From Candidatus Accumulibacter affinis (lineage in GTDB: Bacteria > Pseudomonadota > Gammaproteobacteria > Burkholderiales > Rhodocyclaceae), in assembly GCA_016713625.1 (NCBI GenBank), contig JADJOT010000013.1, positions 1-64,000 of the forward strand: a stretch of DNA of 64,000 bases, in the 5' to 3' direction. Numbering within the stretch: the stretch's first letter is position 1; every line of letters starts with the position of its first letter. Positions 36,159-44,321 of this stretch are shown piece by piece. Both the position numbers and the translations under genes were made by a program. A model generated the notes under the pieces. That model saw nothing but the letters and a program-made list of their open reading frames with translations, searched no databases and was not told the DNA's origin.

Positions 36159-36164
36159 TAGAAT
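36159..36164 (+). promoter_or_regulatory. Possible -10 box of the haloacid dehalogenase gene
   Basis: TAGAAT lies 37 bases before the ATG at 36201, in the gap between the divergent hsdR and dehalogenase genes. No clear -35 box was found at the right distance. Confidence 0.3.
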
Positions 36165-36200
36165 TCCGCAATCGTTGCCCCGTTCTGAGCGGCCCTAATC

Positions 36201-36905
36201 ATGCACAAGATCCAGGCGATAGTCTTCGACGTATTCGGTACCCTGGTCGACTGGCGGACCTCGATTGCGAGAGAGGCCCAAGCCCACCTTTCCCCGCTCG
36301 GCATCCAGATCGACTGGACCAGCTTCGCCGATGCCTGGCGCGACCAGTACCAGCCCGCCATGGAGGAAGTACGGACCGGGCGCATCCCATTCTCCAAGCT
36401 CGACCGGCTACATCGCCGAAACCTGGACGTAGTCCTTGCGGACTTCGGACTCAATCATGTCGATGAGGCGACCCGACGCAAGCTGAACCTGGCGTGGCAT
36501 CGGCTCGACGCCTGGCCGGATGTCGCACCAGGTCTTCTGAAACTGAGGACGAGGTTTCGCGTGGCACCGTGCTCGAACGGCAATATTTCTCTGATGGTCG
36601 ACCTGGCAAGGCACAACAATTTTGTGTGGGATGCCATCTTGGGCGCGGAACTGGCGCGAGACTACAAGCCGAAGGCGATAGTCTATCTCTCGGCCGCAGA
36701 GGCATTTGACCTTGCTCCGGAAGAAACGATGATGGTAGCCGCACATTCGTCGGACCTTGCTGCCGCCGCAACCGCTGGCCTGCGCACTGCTTTCGTCGCT
36801 CGTCCCGATGAATGTGGGCCGAACAGGGGCGAGACAGTAGCACTCGTGCCGGTCGATCTCTCGGTTGCCAGTTTGCTGGAACTCGCTCGCGTTCTGGACA
36901 CGTGA
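36201..36905 (+). CDS. Haloacid dehalogenase type II (HAD superfamily)
   Basis: 234 residues. The HAD nucleophile Asp is in IVFDVFGTLVDWR (residues 7-19; Asp10 of VFDVFGT), typical of L-2-haloacid dehalogenases. The cap domain includes WRDQYQPAMEEVR. Motif II is CSNGNISLM (Ser/Asn), motif III ARDYKPKAIVYLSA (Lys), and motif IV EETMMVAAHSSDLAAAATAG, where the AHSxDL replaces the acidic pair as in this subfamily. Hydrolytic removal of halide from 2-haloacids is the family reaction; the actual substrate is unknown. Monocistronic, divergent from the restriction operon. Confidence 0.88.
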   Translation: MHKIQAIVFDVFGTLVDWRTSIAREAQAHLSPLGIQIDWTSFADAWRDQYQPAMEEVRTGRIPFSKLDRLHRRNLDVVLADFGLNHVDEATRRKLNLAWHRLDAWPDVAPGLLKLRTRFRVAPCSNGNISLMVDLARHNNFVWDAILGAELARDYKPKAIVYLSAAEAFDLAPEETMMVAAHSSDLAAAATAGLRTAFVARPDECGPNRGETVALVPVDLSVASLLELARVLDT

Positions 36906-37056
36906 CAGGAGTAGCTATTGTTTTCGTCGGGATGGCGTTTTTTGACTCGGCAGCAGGGCTCATCCCCTGCGCGGACTCTGCCTTAGCCTCGTCGAATAGC
37001 CCTTCCGCAGACACCAGAGACGGCCGGTTTGGCGATCTCCGGCCATCAACAACACG

Positions 37057-37093
37057 AAAAACCCCGCAGAACATGGCGTTCAGCGGGGTGGTC
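37057..37093 (-). terminator. Rho-independent terminator after tRNA-Ser
   Basis: On the minus strand ACCCCGC and GCGGGGT form a stem followed by TTTTTCG, about 40 bases after the tRNA 3' end. It would end the lysC-tRNA-Ser transcript. The dehalogenase gene ends upstream on the other strand, so convergent transcription is also possible. Confidence 0.7.
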
Positions 37094-37126
37094 GTTTTTG
37101 CTGCAGAGAGTTTACAGCCGATGTCC

Positions 37127-37220
37127 TGGCGGAGACGAAGGGATTCGAACCCTTGATGCAGGTTTATGCCCGCATGCTCCCTTAGCAGGGGAGTGCCTTC
37201 GACCTCTCGGCCACGTCTCC
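37127..37220 (-). tRNA. tRNA-Ser (anticodon GCU), CCA encoded
   Basis: The acceptor stem GGAGACG (37220-37214) pairs with CGTCTCC (37137-37131), followed by discriminator G and genome-encoded CCA (37129-37127). D-arm GTGGCCGAGAGGTCGAAGGC, anticodon loop CTGCTAA (GCU), a long variable arm typical of tRNA-Ser, and T-arm GGGTTCGAATCCC are all present. It decodes AGU/AGC. Its first base is the last base of the lysC stop codon. Confidence 0.96.
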
Positions 37221-38500
37221 TAGGAAGGGGTGATGATATCGGTTTCGCCGCGACCGGTCAAACCCAACTTCGACTTCTGGGGCTTTTCTAGTCCAAAGGC
37301 CTTGTGCAGCACACGTACGGCAAGTTCCAGGTACTTTTCTTCGATGACCACCGAGATCTTGATTTCGGATGTGGAGATCATTTGCAGGTTGATGCTCTCT
37401 TTCGCCAGGGCACCGAACATCTTGCTCGCGACCCCGGGGTGGGAGCGCATCCCGACGCCGACCGCGGAGACCTTGCAGGTGGTGTTGTCGCCAGTGATGT
37501 CGCGCGCGCCAATTTTCTCCTTGACGGCTTCGAGAATAGTGAGCGCCCTGGTGTAATCGTTGCGATTGACGGTGAAGGAAAAGTCGGTAGTGCCGTCACG
37601 GCCAATGTTCTGGATGATCATGTCGACGTCGATATTCGCGTCAGCGATCGGCCCAAGGATCTGGTAGGCAATACCCGGGCGGTCCGGAACGCCCAGTACG
37701 GTCAGTTTGGCTTCGTCGCGATTGAAGGCAATCCCGGAGATGATCGGTTGTTCCATGTTCCCTTTTTCCTCAACAGTGATCAGCGTACCTTCTCCTGCAT
37801 CCTCGAAGCTGGACAGCACGCGGAGTTTGACTTTGTATTTGCCGGCGAACTCGACCGAGCGGATCTGCAGCACCTTGGAGCCGAGGCTGGCCATTTCCAG
37901 CATCTCCTCAAAGGTAATGCTGTCGAGTTTACGTGCTTCGGGCACGACGCGCGGGTCGGTGGTGTAGACGCCATCCACGTCCGTATAGATCTGGCATTCG
38001 TCGGCCTTCATCGCAGCCGCCAGTGCGACCGCCGAAGTATCTGAGCCACCGCGACCGAGCGTGGTGATGTTGCCTTCCTCATCGGCGCCCTGAAAGCCCG
38101 CGACAACGACGACGTTGCCATCGCCTAGTGCCTTGCGAATACGCCCCTGGTCGATCTTGAGAATCCGTGCCTTGGTGAAGGTGCTATCGGTCAACACACC
38201 CACTTGGGAGCCGGTAAAGCTCTTCGCCTTTATCCCTTCTGCGTGCATGGCCATGGCCAGCAGCGCGATGGTCACCTGTTCGCCAGTGGATGCAATGACG
38301 TCGAGTTCGCGGGGGTCTGGTGAGGGCGAGATCTCCTTGGCAAGCCCGATCAGGCGGTTGGTTTCGCCGGCCATCGCCGACGGCACCAGGATGATGTCGT
38401 GGCCTTGAGCGCGCCAGCGGGCGACACGCTTGGCGACATTCTTGATGCGCTCCGTCGAAGCCACCGACGTGCCACCGAACTTCTGAACTATCAGTGCCAT
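37220..38500 (-). CDS. lysC: Aspartate kinase (aspartokinase)
   Basis: 426 residues from ATG 38500; codons further upstream (to 38695) are not typical. Catalytic domain: KFGGTSV (7-13), AGFQGADEEGNITTLGRGGS, DTSAVALAAAMKADECQIYT, DVDGVYTTDPRVVPEARKLD. Two C-terminal ACT domains (about 265-426: DEAKLTVLGVPDRPGIAYQI; VGVGMRSHPGVASKMFGALA; TSEIKISVVIEEKYLELAVR) bind lysine/threonine for feedback control. Catalyses the first step of Lys/Met/Thr synthesis. Directly followed by tRNA-Ser. Confidence 0.97.
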   Translation of the reverse strand: MALIVQKFGGTSVASTERIKNVAKRVARWRAQGHDIILVPSAMAGETNRLIGLAKEISPSPDPRELDVIASTGEQVTIALLAMAMHAEGIKAKSFTGSQVGVLTDSTFTKARILKIDQGRIRKALGDGNVVVVAGFQGADEEGNITTLGRGGSDTSAVALAAAMKADECQIYTDVDGVYTTDPRVVPEARKLDSITFEEMLEMASLGSKVLQIRSVEFAGKYKVKLRVLSSFEDAGEGTLITVEEKGNMEQPIISGIAFNRDEAKLTVLGVPDRPGIAYQILGPIADANIDVDMIIQNIGRDGTTDFSFTVNRNDYTRALTILEAVKEKIGARDITGDNTTCKVSAVGVGMRSHPGVASKMFGALAKESINLQMISTSEIKISVVIEEKYLELAVRVLHKAFGLEKPQKSKLGLTGRGETDIITPS

Positions 38501-38880
38501 TGCCAATCCATTCAAGAAAGAAGTCAGGATTTTAATGCAAGGCGCCGTACAAGGGCACAGCCCTGACGCATGACCCGGCCGAAGCAGGACCGAGCCAGGG
38601 GGGCGGCGCAGGAACTGCGGATAAAGGCGATGGCACTGCGCACGCATGACCGTCTCGGACGCTGCATGGAGAAAGTCATGCGTCAGGACTGGCAAGGGCC
38701 CAGGCAGCGCGTGCTGACGATCCGATCAGCATTAACCGGATGTTCTATTGGAATGCCACTTGCAATTCTCGAAAAATCGCTTATAGTGTGCTGCGCAGTA
38801 CCAAAGTCGTACGTCTGGATCTTTGGCAGAAGACCTGCTTTCTGCTGGGTCGGTTGGCGTAATCGCAAGAAAGGATCGTC
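38501..38880. other. Intergenic region between lysC and the XRE gene
   Basis: 380 bases with no convincing protein. It holds the lysC upstream region on one side and the promoter of the XRE gene on the other. The sequence around 38560-38650 is GC-rich with repeated GCATGAC; no RNA gene was recognised. Confidence 0.5.
38760..38787 (+). promoter_or_regulatory. Sigma-70-type promoter of the XRE-family gene
   Basis: TTGCAA (38760-38765), a 16-base spacer, then TATAGT (38782-38787). The start codon follows about 94 bases later, leaving a long leader. The fit to TTGACA/TATAAT is good in a GC-rich genome. Confidence 0.55.
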
Positions 38881-39186
38881 ATGAGCACCGTCAAAGTCGT
38901 TGAAAGGGTTGACCCCCGCGAAATTCGTCGCAAGCTTGGTTTGAATCAGCAGCAGTTCTGGTCGAAAATCGGCGTAACGCAGAGCGGCGGCTCGCGCTAT
39001 GAAAGCGGTCGCAACATGCCAAAACCGGTGCGCGAGCTGCTACGGCTCGTGCATGTCGAGCAGATCGACATTCAGCGCCTCAAGCGTGAAGACTTCGAGG
39101 TGGTTGAATTCCTGAAGGCGGAAGACCCGGAGCTCTTCAAGACGCTCCGCAAGTCGGCGAGAAGCAAGCTCAAGAAGCCTGTCTGA
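38881..39186 (+). CDS. XRE-family helix-turn-helix regulator
   Basis: 101 residues. HTH in IRRKLGLNQQQFWSKIGVTQ and SGGSRYESGRNMPKPVRELL (about 15-55): a Cro/C1-like fold with NQxxFW..IGVTQSGGSRYE, a pattern conserved in a small family of betaproteobacterial regulators. The acidic/basic C-terminal tail (FLKAEDPELFKTLRKSARSK) is short. Targets unknown; its own long leader suggests autoregulation. No toxin gene adjoins it. Intact, converges with recN. Confidence 0.8.
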   Translation: MSTVKVVERVDPREIRRKLGLNQQQFWSKIGVTQSGGSRYESGRNMPKPVRELLRLVHVEQIDIQRLKREDFEVVEFLKAEDPELFKTLRKSARSKLKKPV

Positions 39187-39365
39187 GCGGGTCGAGACCC
39201 CGAAGTCGCGGGTTGGGGCGCTGCGTTACGGGCTGGTTTCAACACCACGCCGGGATGTAAATGCAGGAATCCGAGGCGGTCGCGACAGATTCCTGAAAGC
39301 AGCTGATGATTGCGTTCGCGGGCGCTGCTCGCCCGGCCAAGAAGGGTGCGCATCGTCGGCACTAT

Positions 39366-41021
39366 TCAGGACAGTCTCAGCATTTCGCTGGCATGCTGAC
39401 GGGTGATCGGCGTAATCTCGATGCCGCCCAGCATGCGGGCGATTTCTTCGATCCGTGCCTCGCCCTCGATTGCCGCAACGCGGCTGCGAACCTGACCAGC
39501 GTCGGAAATCTTGCTGACCTGCCATTGCCAGTTGGCGCATGCGGCAACCTGTGGCAGATGCGTTACGCAGAGAACCTGCCGTTCGCATCCCAGCTCGCGC
39601 AGCAAACGGCCGACTACCTCGGCAACACCACCACCGATGCCGACATCAACCTCGTCGAAGATCAGCGTCGGGACGCTGGCCGCCTGGCTGGTGACCACCT
39701 GGATGGCCAGGCTGATGCGCGAGAGCTCACCACCAGAAGCCACCTTGGCCAGCGGCCGCGTTTGGCTACCGGCCAGCCCGGCAATACGGAACTCGACCTG
39801 CTCGAACCCGCAAGCATTACCCCCTTCGATCGGCAGTAGGCCAAGTTCGAAGCAACCACCAACCAACGCCAACTGCTGCATTACCTGGCTGACCTCATTG
39901 CCAAGGACCGCGGCCGCCTTGGCGCGTTCGCCAGATAGACGTTGCGCAAGCTCTTCATAGGCCGTGCGGCTTGTCGCGACGCGCGCAGCCAGAGCCGCGA
40001 CATCCGCCGTTTCACCGAGGACGCGGAGCCTCTCCTCCCAGCGCGCCAGCAAAGCTGGCAAATCGTCGGGAGCGCAGCGGAACCTGCGCGCGCACCCGAG
40101 AACCACCTCAATTCGAGTTTCGACCTCGGTCAGGCGCCGCGGATCCAGCTCGACGCGCGTGGCGTACCGACGCAGGGCGGAGATCGCCTCGCTGAGTTCC
40201 GCTTGGGCGGATTGCAACAAAACGCCAACTTCGGCCAGCGCCGGATCGTACTCGGCAAGCCCATCCAGCCGATTGGCCACCGTCGCGACCTGCGCCTCAC
40301 AAGCTGCGTCCCCTTCGGCAAGCAGCTGCAGGGAGAACTGTGCGCCCTCGACGAGGCTTGTGGCGTGCGCCAACCGCCGGTGCTCCTCGTTCAACGCCAG
40401 CCATTCGTCGACCGAGAATCCGAGTGCCTGCACTTCACGGATCTGCCAGTCGAGTTGCTCACGCTCGGCGACCAGGGCCTCGATGCCGTCTCTGGCCGCC
40501 TCCAGCATCGTCCTGGCTTCGCGCCACTGGCGCCAGGCGGCGGCGACATCCGCCAGCAATGGTTCGAGTCGGGCGTGCGAATCGAGCAGCGCCCGCTGTG
40601 CGTCGCTGCGCAGCAAGGACTGATGAGCGTGCTGTCCGTGAATATCGATCAGCGATTCGGCCACTTCGCGCAGTTGCTGCACGGTGACCGGCGAACCATT
40701 CAGATAGGCGCGCGAACGGCCGTTGGCGTCGAGCACCCGACGTAGCAGCAGTAGGTCCTGCGTATCCAGGTCGTGGGCCTGCAGCCAGTCCGCCGCCGCC
40801 GGTGAAGCGGCGAGGTCAAACTCAGCCGTCACTTCGGCGCGTTCACCACCTGCTCGAATGAGGCCGGCGTCGGCGCGTTCGCCGAGGACGAATGCCAGGG
40901 CGTCGACCAGAATCGACTTGCCGGCACCGGTTTCACCGGTCAAGGCACCAAAACCCCGCGGAAACTCGAGCTCCAGTCGGTCGACCAGGACGAAGTCGCG
41001 AATTGTCAAGCGGCAGAGCAT
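39366..41021 (-). CDS. recN: DNA repair ATPase RecN
   Basis: 551 residues. Walker A GETGAGKS (29-36), the long SMC-like coiled coil (ARTMLEAARDGIEALVAERE through about residue 330), signature KVASGGELSRISLAIQVVTS, Walker B LIFDEVDVGIGGGVAEVVGR and switch CVTHLPQVAACAN. RecN is a cohesin-like protein recruited to double-strand breaks and usually under LexA control. It follows nadK by 23 bases, a conserved nadK-recN pair. Intact. Confidence 0.97.
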   Translation of the reverse strand: MLCRLTIRDFVLVDRLELEFPRGFGALTGETGAGKSILVDALAFVLGERADAGLIRAGGERAEVTAEFDLAASPAAADWLQAHDLDTQDLLLLRRVLDANGRSRAYLNGSPVTVQQLREVAESLIDIHGQHAHQSLLRSDAQRALLDSHARLEPLLADVAAAWRQWREARTMLEAARDGIEALVAEREQLDWQIREVQALGFSVDEWLALNEEHRRLAHATSLVEGAQFSLQLLAEGDAACEAQVATVANRLDGLAEYDPALAEVGVLLQSAQAELSEAISALRRYATRVELDPRRLTEVETRIEVVLGCARRFRCAPDDLPALLARWEERLRVLGETADVAALAARVATSRTAYEELAQRLSGERAKAAAVLGNEVSQVMQQLALVGGCFELGLLPIEGGNACGFEQVEFRIAGLAGSQTRPLAKVASGGELSRISLAIQVVTSQAASVPTLIFDEVDVGIGGGVAEVVGRLLRELGCERQVLCVTHLPQVAACANWQWQVSKISDAGQVRSRVAAIEGEARIEEIARMLGGIEITPITRQHASEMLRLS

Positions 41022-41044
41022 GGTTGGGTCGTCGCAGGAATGGG

Positions 41045-41971
41045 CTAATGTTCCTTGGGCCGCTCGCTCCAGTGCAGCTTCTGACGGAGCATCGCAAAGT
41101 AGCTGTAGCCCGGCGGATGCAGCAGGCAGATCGAGTATTCTGAGCGACGGATGCGGATGGAATCCTGATTCCTGAGATCCACGGTCACCTGACCGTCAAA
41201 GTGGGCCCGCGAGTCGGTCGCGTGGACGATCCGGATCTCGATTTCGTTGCGGTCACCGACCAGGATTGGCCGGTTGGTCAGGGCGTGTGGGCAGAGCGGC
41301 ACCAGCGCGATCGCGGAAACCTGCGGATGCAGGATTGGACCGTTGGCCGACAACGAATAGGCAGTGGATCCGGTCGAGGTGGCGACGATCAGGCCATCCG
41401 AGCGCAGGTGGTAGATGAACTCGCCGTCGATGAACAACTCGAATTCGATCATCCGTCCGATCGCGCCCTTGTCAACGACCACATCGTTCAACGCCAGATT
41501 GGAAACGACACTTCGATCGCCACGTACCACCTCAGCGTCCAGCAACATGCGGGTCTCGGAAACAAACTTCCCATCCAGCAAATCGTCCATGCAACTCAAC
41601 ATGTCGGTGCGCGCGATGTCGGTCATGAAGCCGAGCCGTCCCTGGTTTACGCCCACCAGAGGTACCCGGTAACGTGCCAGCTGACGTGCGGCATTGAGCA
41701 TGGTGCCATCGCCACCGACGACGATGGCGATGTCGGCATGTGCTCCGAGCCAGGCGAAGCTGCCGCTCGCCCAACTCCCCAGGTCAAGGTGTGAAACCAC
41801 GTTGCCGGCGGTTTCCTCCTCAATCAATACGGTCATGCCGCGCTCATGCAGGTACCTGGCCAGCAAGCGAATGGACTCAGCGATCTCCGGACTGTGGTAC
41901 TTTCCAACCAGCGCGATCGTCCGGGGTGGTGGCGCACTATCAGCGGAAGCTTGAGGAAAGGCGTTATTCAT
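41045..41971 (-). CDS. nadK: NAD kinase
   Basis: 308 residues. GGDGT at 86-90 with the catalytic Asp, NQGRLGFMTDI (NxGxLGF), LNDVVVDKGAIGRMIEFELF, SDGLIVATSTGSTAYSLSAN (NE/D-D and substrate-binding loop), and a C-terminal beta domain. Phosphorylates NAD+ to NADP+. Divergent from hrcA (75-bp gap), first gene of nadK-recN. The N-terminal 15 residues are poorly conserved; ATG 41971 is the best start. Confidence 0.97.
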   Translation of the reverse strand: MNNAFPQASADSAPPPRTIALVGKYHSPEIAESIRLLARYLHERGMTVLIEEETAGNVVSHLDLGSWASGSFAWLGAHADIAIVVGGDGTMLNAARQLARYRVPLVGVNQGRLGFMTDIARTDMLSCMDDLLDGKFVSETRMLLDAEVVRGDRSVVSNLALNDVVVDKGAIGRMIEFELFIDGEFIYHLRSDGLIVATSTGSTAYSLSANGPILHPQVSAIALVPLCPHALTNRPILVGDRNEIEIRIVHATDSRAHFDGQVTVDLRNQDSIRIRRSEYSICLLHPPGYSYFAMLRQKLHWSERPKEH

Positions 41972-42046
41972 GAAGCCAATTAGACCACAATTCAGCGTGC
42001 TTCCGCGGCACCCCGTGAGCGAAGGATTTTTTGTAGAATCGGAATC

Positions 42047-43074
42047 ATGCTAGACAACCGTGCCAAAACGCTGCTCAAGACCCTGATCGAGCGTTACATT
42101 GCCGAGGGACAACCGGTGGGTTCGCGCGCCCTGTCGCGATACTCATGCCTGGACCTTTCGGCGGCGACCGTGCGCAATGTAATGGCCGATCTCGAAGACA
42201 TTGGTCTCATCAGCAGTCCGCACACCTCGGCCGGGCGAGTGCCCACTTCGCGCGGCTACCGTTTCTTCGTCGATAGCCTGCTGACCGTCCGTCCCCTCGA
42301 AAAGGAGAAACTCGACGCCATCGAGGGGCAGTTGCTCCCCTCGCAACCTACCCAGTTGATCAGCAAGGCTTCGCATCTGCTCTCCGGGCTGACCCATTTT
42401 GCGGGCATCGTCCTGACGCCGCGGCGTGCGACGCCGAAGATTCGCCAGATGGAATTCGTCAGTCTTTCGGAGAAGCGAATTCTCCTGATTCTGGTCACTT
42501 CCGACGGGGACGTACTCAATCGACTGTTGTTCCCGGAACGTGGGTATACCCCGTCGGAGCTGGTCACCGCCACCAATTACCTGAATCAACATTTCGTCGG
42601 CCAGGACTTCGAGCACATCAGTCGCCGCGTCCAGGAAGAACTGCTGCGCTTGCGCGGTGATCTGCAGACCTTGATGGCTGCGGCACTGGCCGCCGGCGAC
42701 GAAGTGATGCGCAGACCGGACAACCGCTACGTCATCTCGGGAGAGCGAAACCTGCTCGAAGTCGAGGAATTCTCGTCCAACATGAAGCGGCTACGTGAAC
42801 TGTTCGACCTTTTCGAACAGCGGACTTCGCTGATGCAGTTGCTCGATCTCTCGCATCGTGCCGACGGCGTACAGATTTTCATCGGCGGCGAATCGGGGCT
42901 GGCACCCTCGATGAGTGCAGCGTGGTCACCGCCCCGTATGAGGTGGATGGTGAAGTGGTCGGCTCGGTTGGCGTCATTGGCCCAACCCGCATGGCTTACG
43001 AACGCGTAATCCCGATCGTCGAGATCACCGCCAGGCTGCTGTCGGCGGCGCTGACTTTCCAGGCCAGATGCTGA
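42047..43074 (+). CDS. hrcA: Heat-inducible transcription repressor HrcA (frameshift near 42904)
   Basis: N-terminal winged helix LDNRAKTLLKTLIERYIAEG, QPVGSRALSRYSCLDLSAAT, VRNVMADLEDIGLISSPHTS, AGRVPTSRGYRFFVDSLL: the hallmark HrcA segments. GAF-like domains follow. After GGESGLAP the frame must shift by one missing C (GCACCCTC should carry one more C) to give LDECSVVTAPYEVDGEVVGS and VGVIGPTRMAYERVIPIVEI with TGA 43072-43074. HrcA represses groE/dnaK genes at CIRCE elements; no CIRCE is visible nearby. The conserved tail in the next frame argues for an assembly error. Confidence 0.93.
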
Positions 43075-44177
43075 TGCCGCGCTATCAGCCCGAGCCGGCC
43101 TACCGCCACGGTTCAGCAGCCGCCACGGCGGTCCTGCTGATCAACCTGGGGACGCCGGCAGCGCCGACCGGGCAGGCGGTGAGAGCTTACCTCAAGGAGT
43201 TCCTCTCCGACCCGCGGGTGGTCGAGATTCCGCGCGCCGTGTGGTGGTTGATTCTCAACGGGATCATCCTCAACGTTCGGCCACGCCGCTCGGCTGAAAA
43301 ATACGCTTCGGTGTGGACTGCCGAAGGCTCGCCGCTGAAGGTTCATGTCGAACGTCAGTCCAGGCTGTTGCGCGGCTTTCTTGGTCAGGCCGGGCATCGG
43401 GTGGTCGTCGACTATGCCATGCGTTACGGCCAGCCGTCGATTCCCGTAACCCTCGCGCGGCTCAAGGCCGAGGGCTGCACGCGCATGCTGCTGCTGCCGC
43501 TGTACCCGCAATACTCGGCGACCACGACAGCGACGGCCTTTGATGCTGCCGGCGCCTGGTTGCAGAGCGTTCGTAACCAGCCGGAACTGCGGATGGTCAG
43601 GAGTTTCGCCGACCATCCCGGCTACATTGCCGCATTGGCAGCCAGCGTGCGCGAGCATTGGGCCAACAGGGGCCGACCGGCAAGCGCCTATCGTCTGGTG
43701 ATGAGCTTTCACGGGCTGCCGCGGTACACGCTGGACAAGGGCGATCCCTATCACTGTGAGTGCCACAAGACCGGCCGTTTGCTTGCAGAAGCGCTGGGGC
43801 TGGCTGCGGAGCAGTACCAGATCTGCTTTCAGTCCCGATTTGGACGCGCCGAGTGGTTGCAGCCCTACACTGTGGCAACGCTGAAAAAGCTGGCAAAACA
43901 AGGAGTGCAGCGGGTCGACGTGATTTGCCCGGGTTTCCCTGCAGACTGTCTGGAGACCCTCGAAGAGATCGCCATCGAAGGCAGGAGCGAGTTCATGCAG
44001 GCCGGTGGCGAAGAATATTACTACCTTCCCTGCCTCAACGAACGCGACGACTGGATTCACGCGCTGGCCGGCCTGGCCGCCAACCACCTGCAGGGCTGGC
44101 CGACGCAAACAGCGCCTGATGCAGCGAGTCTGGAAATGAGCGCCCTGCGTGCACGCGCCCTGGGGGCATCGTGCTGA
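43068..44177 (+). CDS. hemH: Ferrochelatase
   Basis: 369 residues (ATG 43068; an in-frame ATG at 43074 overlaps the hrcA stop as TGATG). LLINLGTPAAPT, VEIPRAVWWLILNG, YAMRYGQPSIPVTLARLKAE, LPLYPQYSATTTATAFDA, MSFHGLPRYTLDKGDPYHCE (catalytic His), FQSRFGRAEWLQPYT, VDVICPGFPADCLETLEEIA and YLPCLNERDDWI are all ferrochelatase signatures. Inserts Fe2+ into protoporphyrin IX at the end of haem synthesis. Coupled to hrcA, a common arrangement in betaproteobacteria. Confidence 0.97.
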   Translation: MLMPRYQPEPAYRHGSAAATAVLLINLGTPAAPTGQAVRAYLKEFLSDPRVVEIPRAVWWLILNGIILNVRPRRSAEKYASVWTAEGSPLKVHVERQSRLLRGFLGQAGHRVVVDYAMRYGQPSIPVTLARLKAEGCTRMLLLPLYPQYSATTTATAFDAAGAWLQSVRNQPELRMVRSFADHPGYIAALAASVREHWANRGRPASAYRLVMSFHGLPRYTLDKGDPYHCECHKTGRLLAEALGLAAEQYQICFQSRFGRAEWLQPYTVATLKKLAKQGVQRVDVICPGFPADCLETLEEIAIEGRSEFMQAGGEEYYYLPCLNERDDWIHALAGLAANHLQGWPTQTAPDAASLEMSALRARALGASC

Positions 44178-44240
44178 CCCGGATCCGGGTAGCTGGCTGC
44201 GCCGTGCCCAGCTGGCCGACCCAATAAACCGACGCAGTAT

Positions 44241-44312
44241 CGCGGGGCGAGCATGCTCCCCGCGCCGATTGTCGCTCGGGGTGGCCCGCTGGCGGAACGC
44301 CGCCAGCAGGCC
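44241..44312. terminator. Two hairpins between convergent hemH and aceB
   Basis: Stem 1: CGCGGGG (44241-44247) with CCCCGCG (44258-44264). Stem 2: GGCCCGCTGGCG (44283-44294) with CGCCAGCAGGCC (44301-44312), one mismatch. They fill the 140-base gap between the convergent stops, where a bidirectional transcription end is expected. No clear T-run. Confidence 0.5.
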
Positions 44313-44321
44313 ACGCCCGGT

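Noticed and set aside
41972..42046. Possible CIRCE operator or leaderless start for hrcA
   Set aside because: No TTAGCACTC/GAGTGCTAA pair is present. A TAGAAT lies eight bases before the ATG, but no -35 box supports it.
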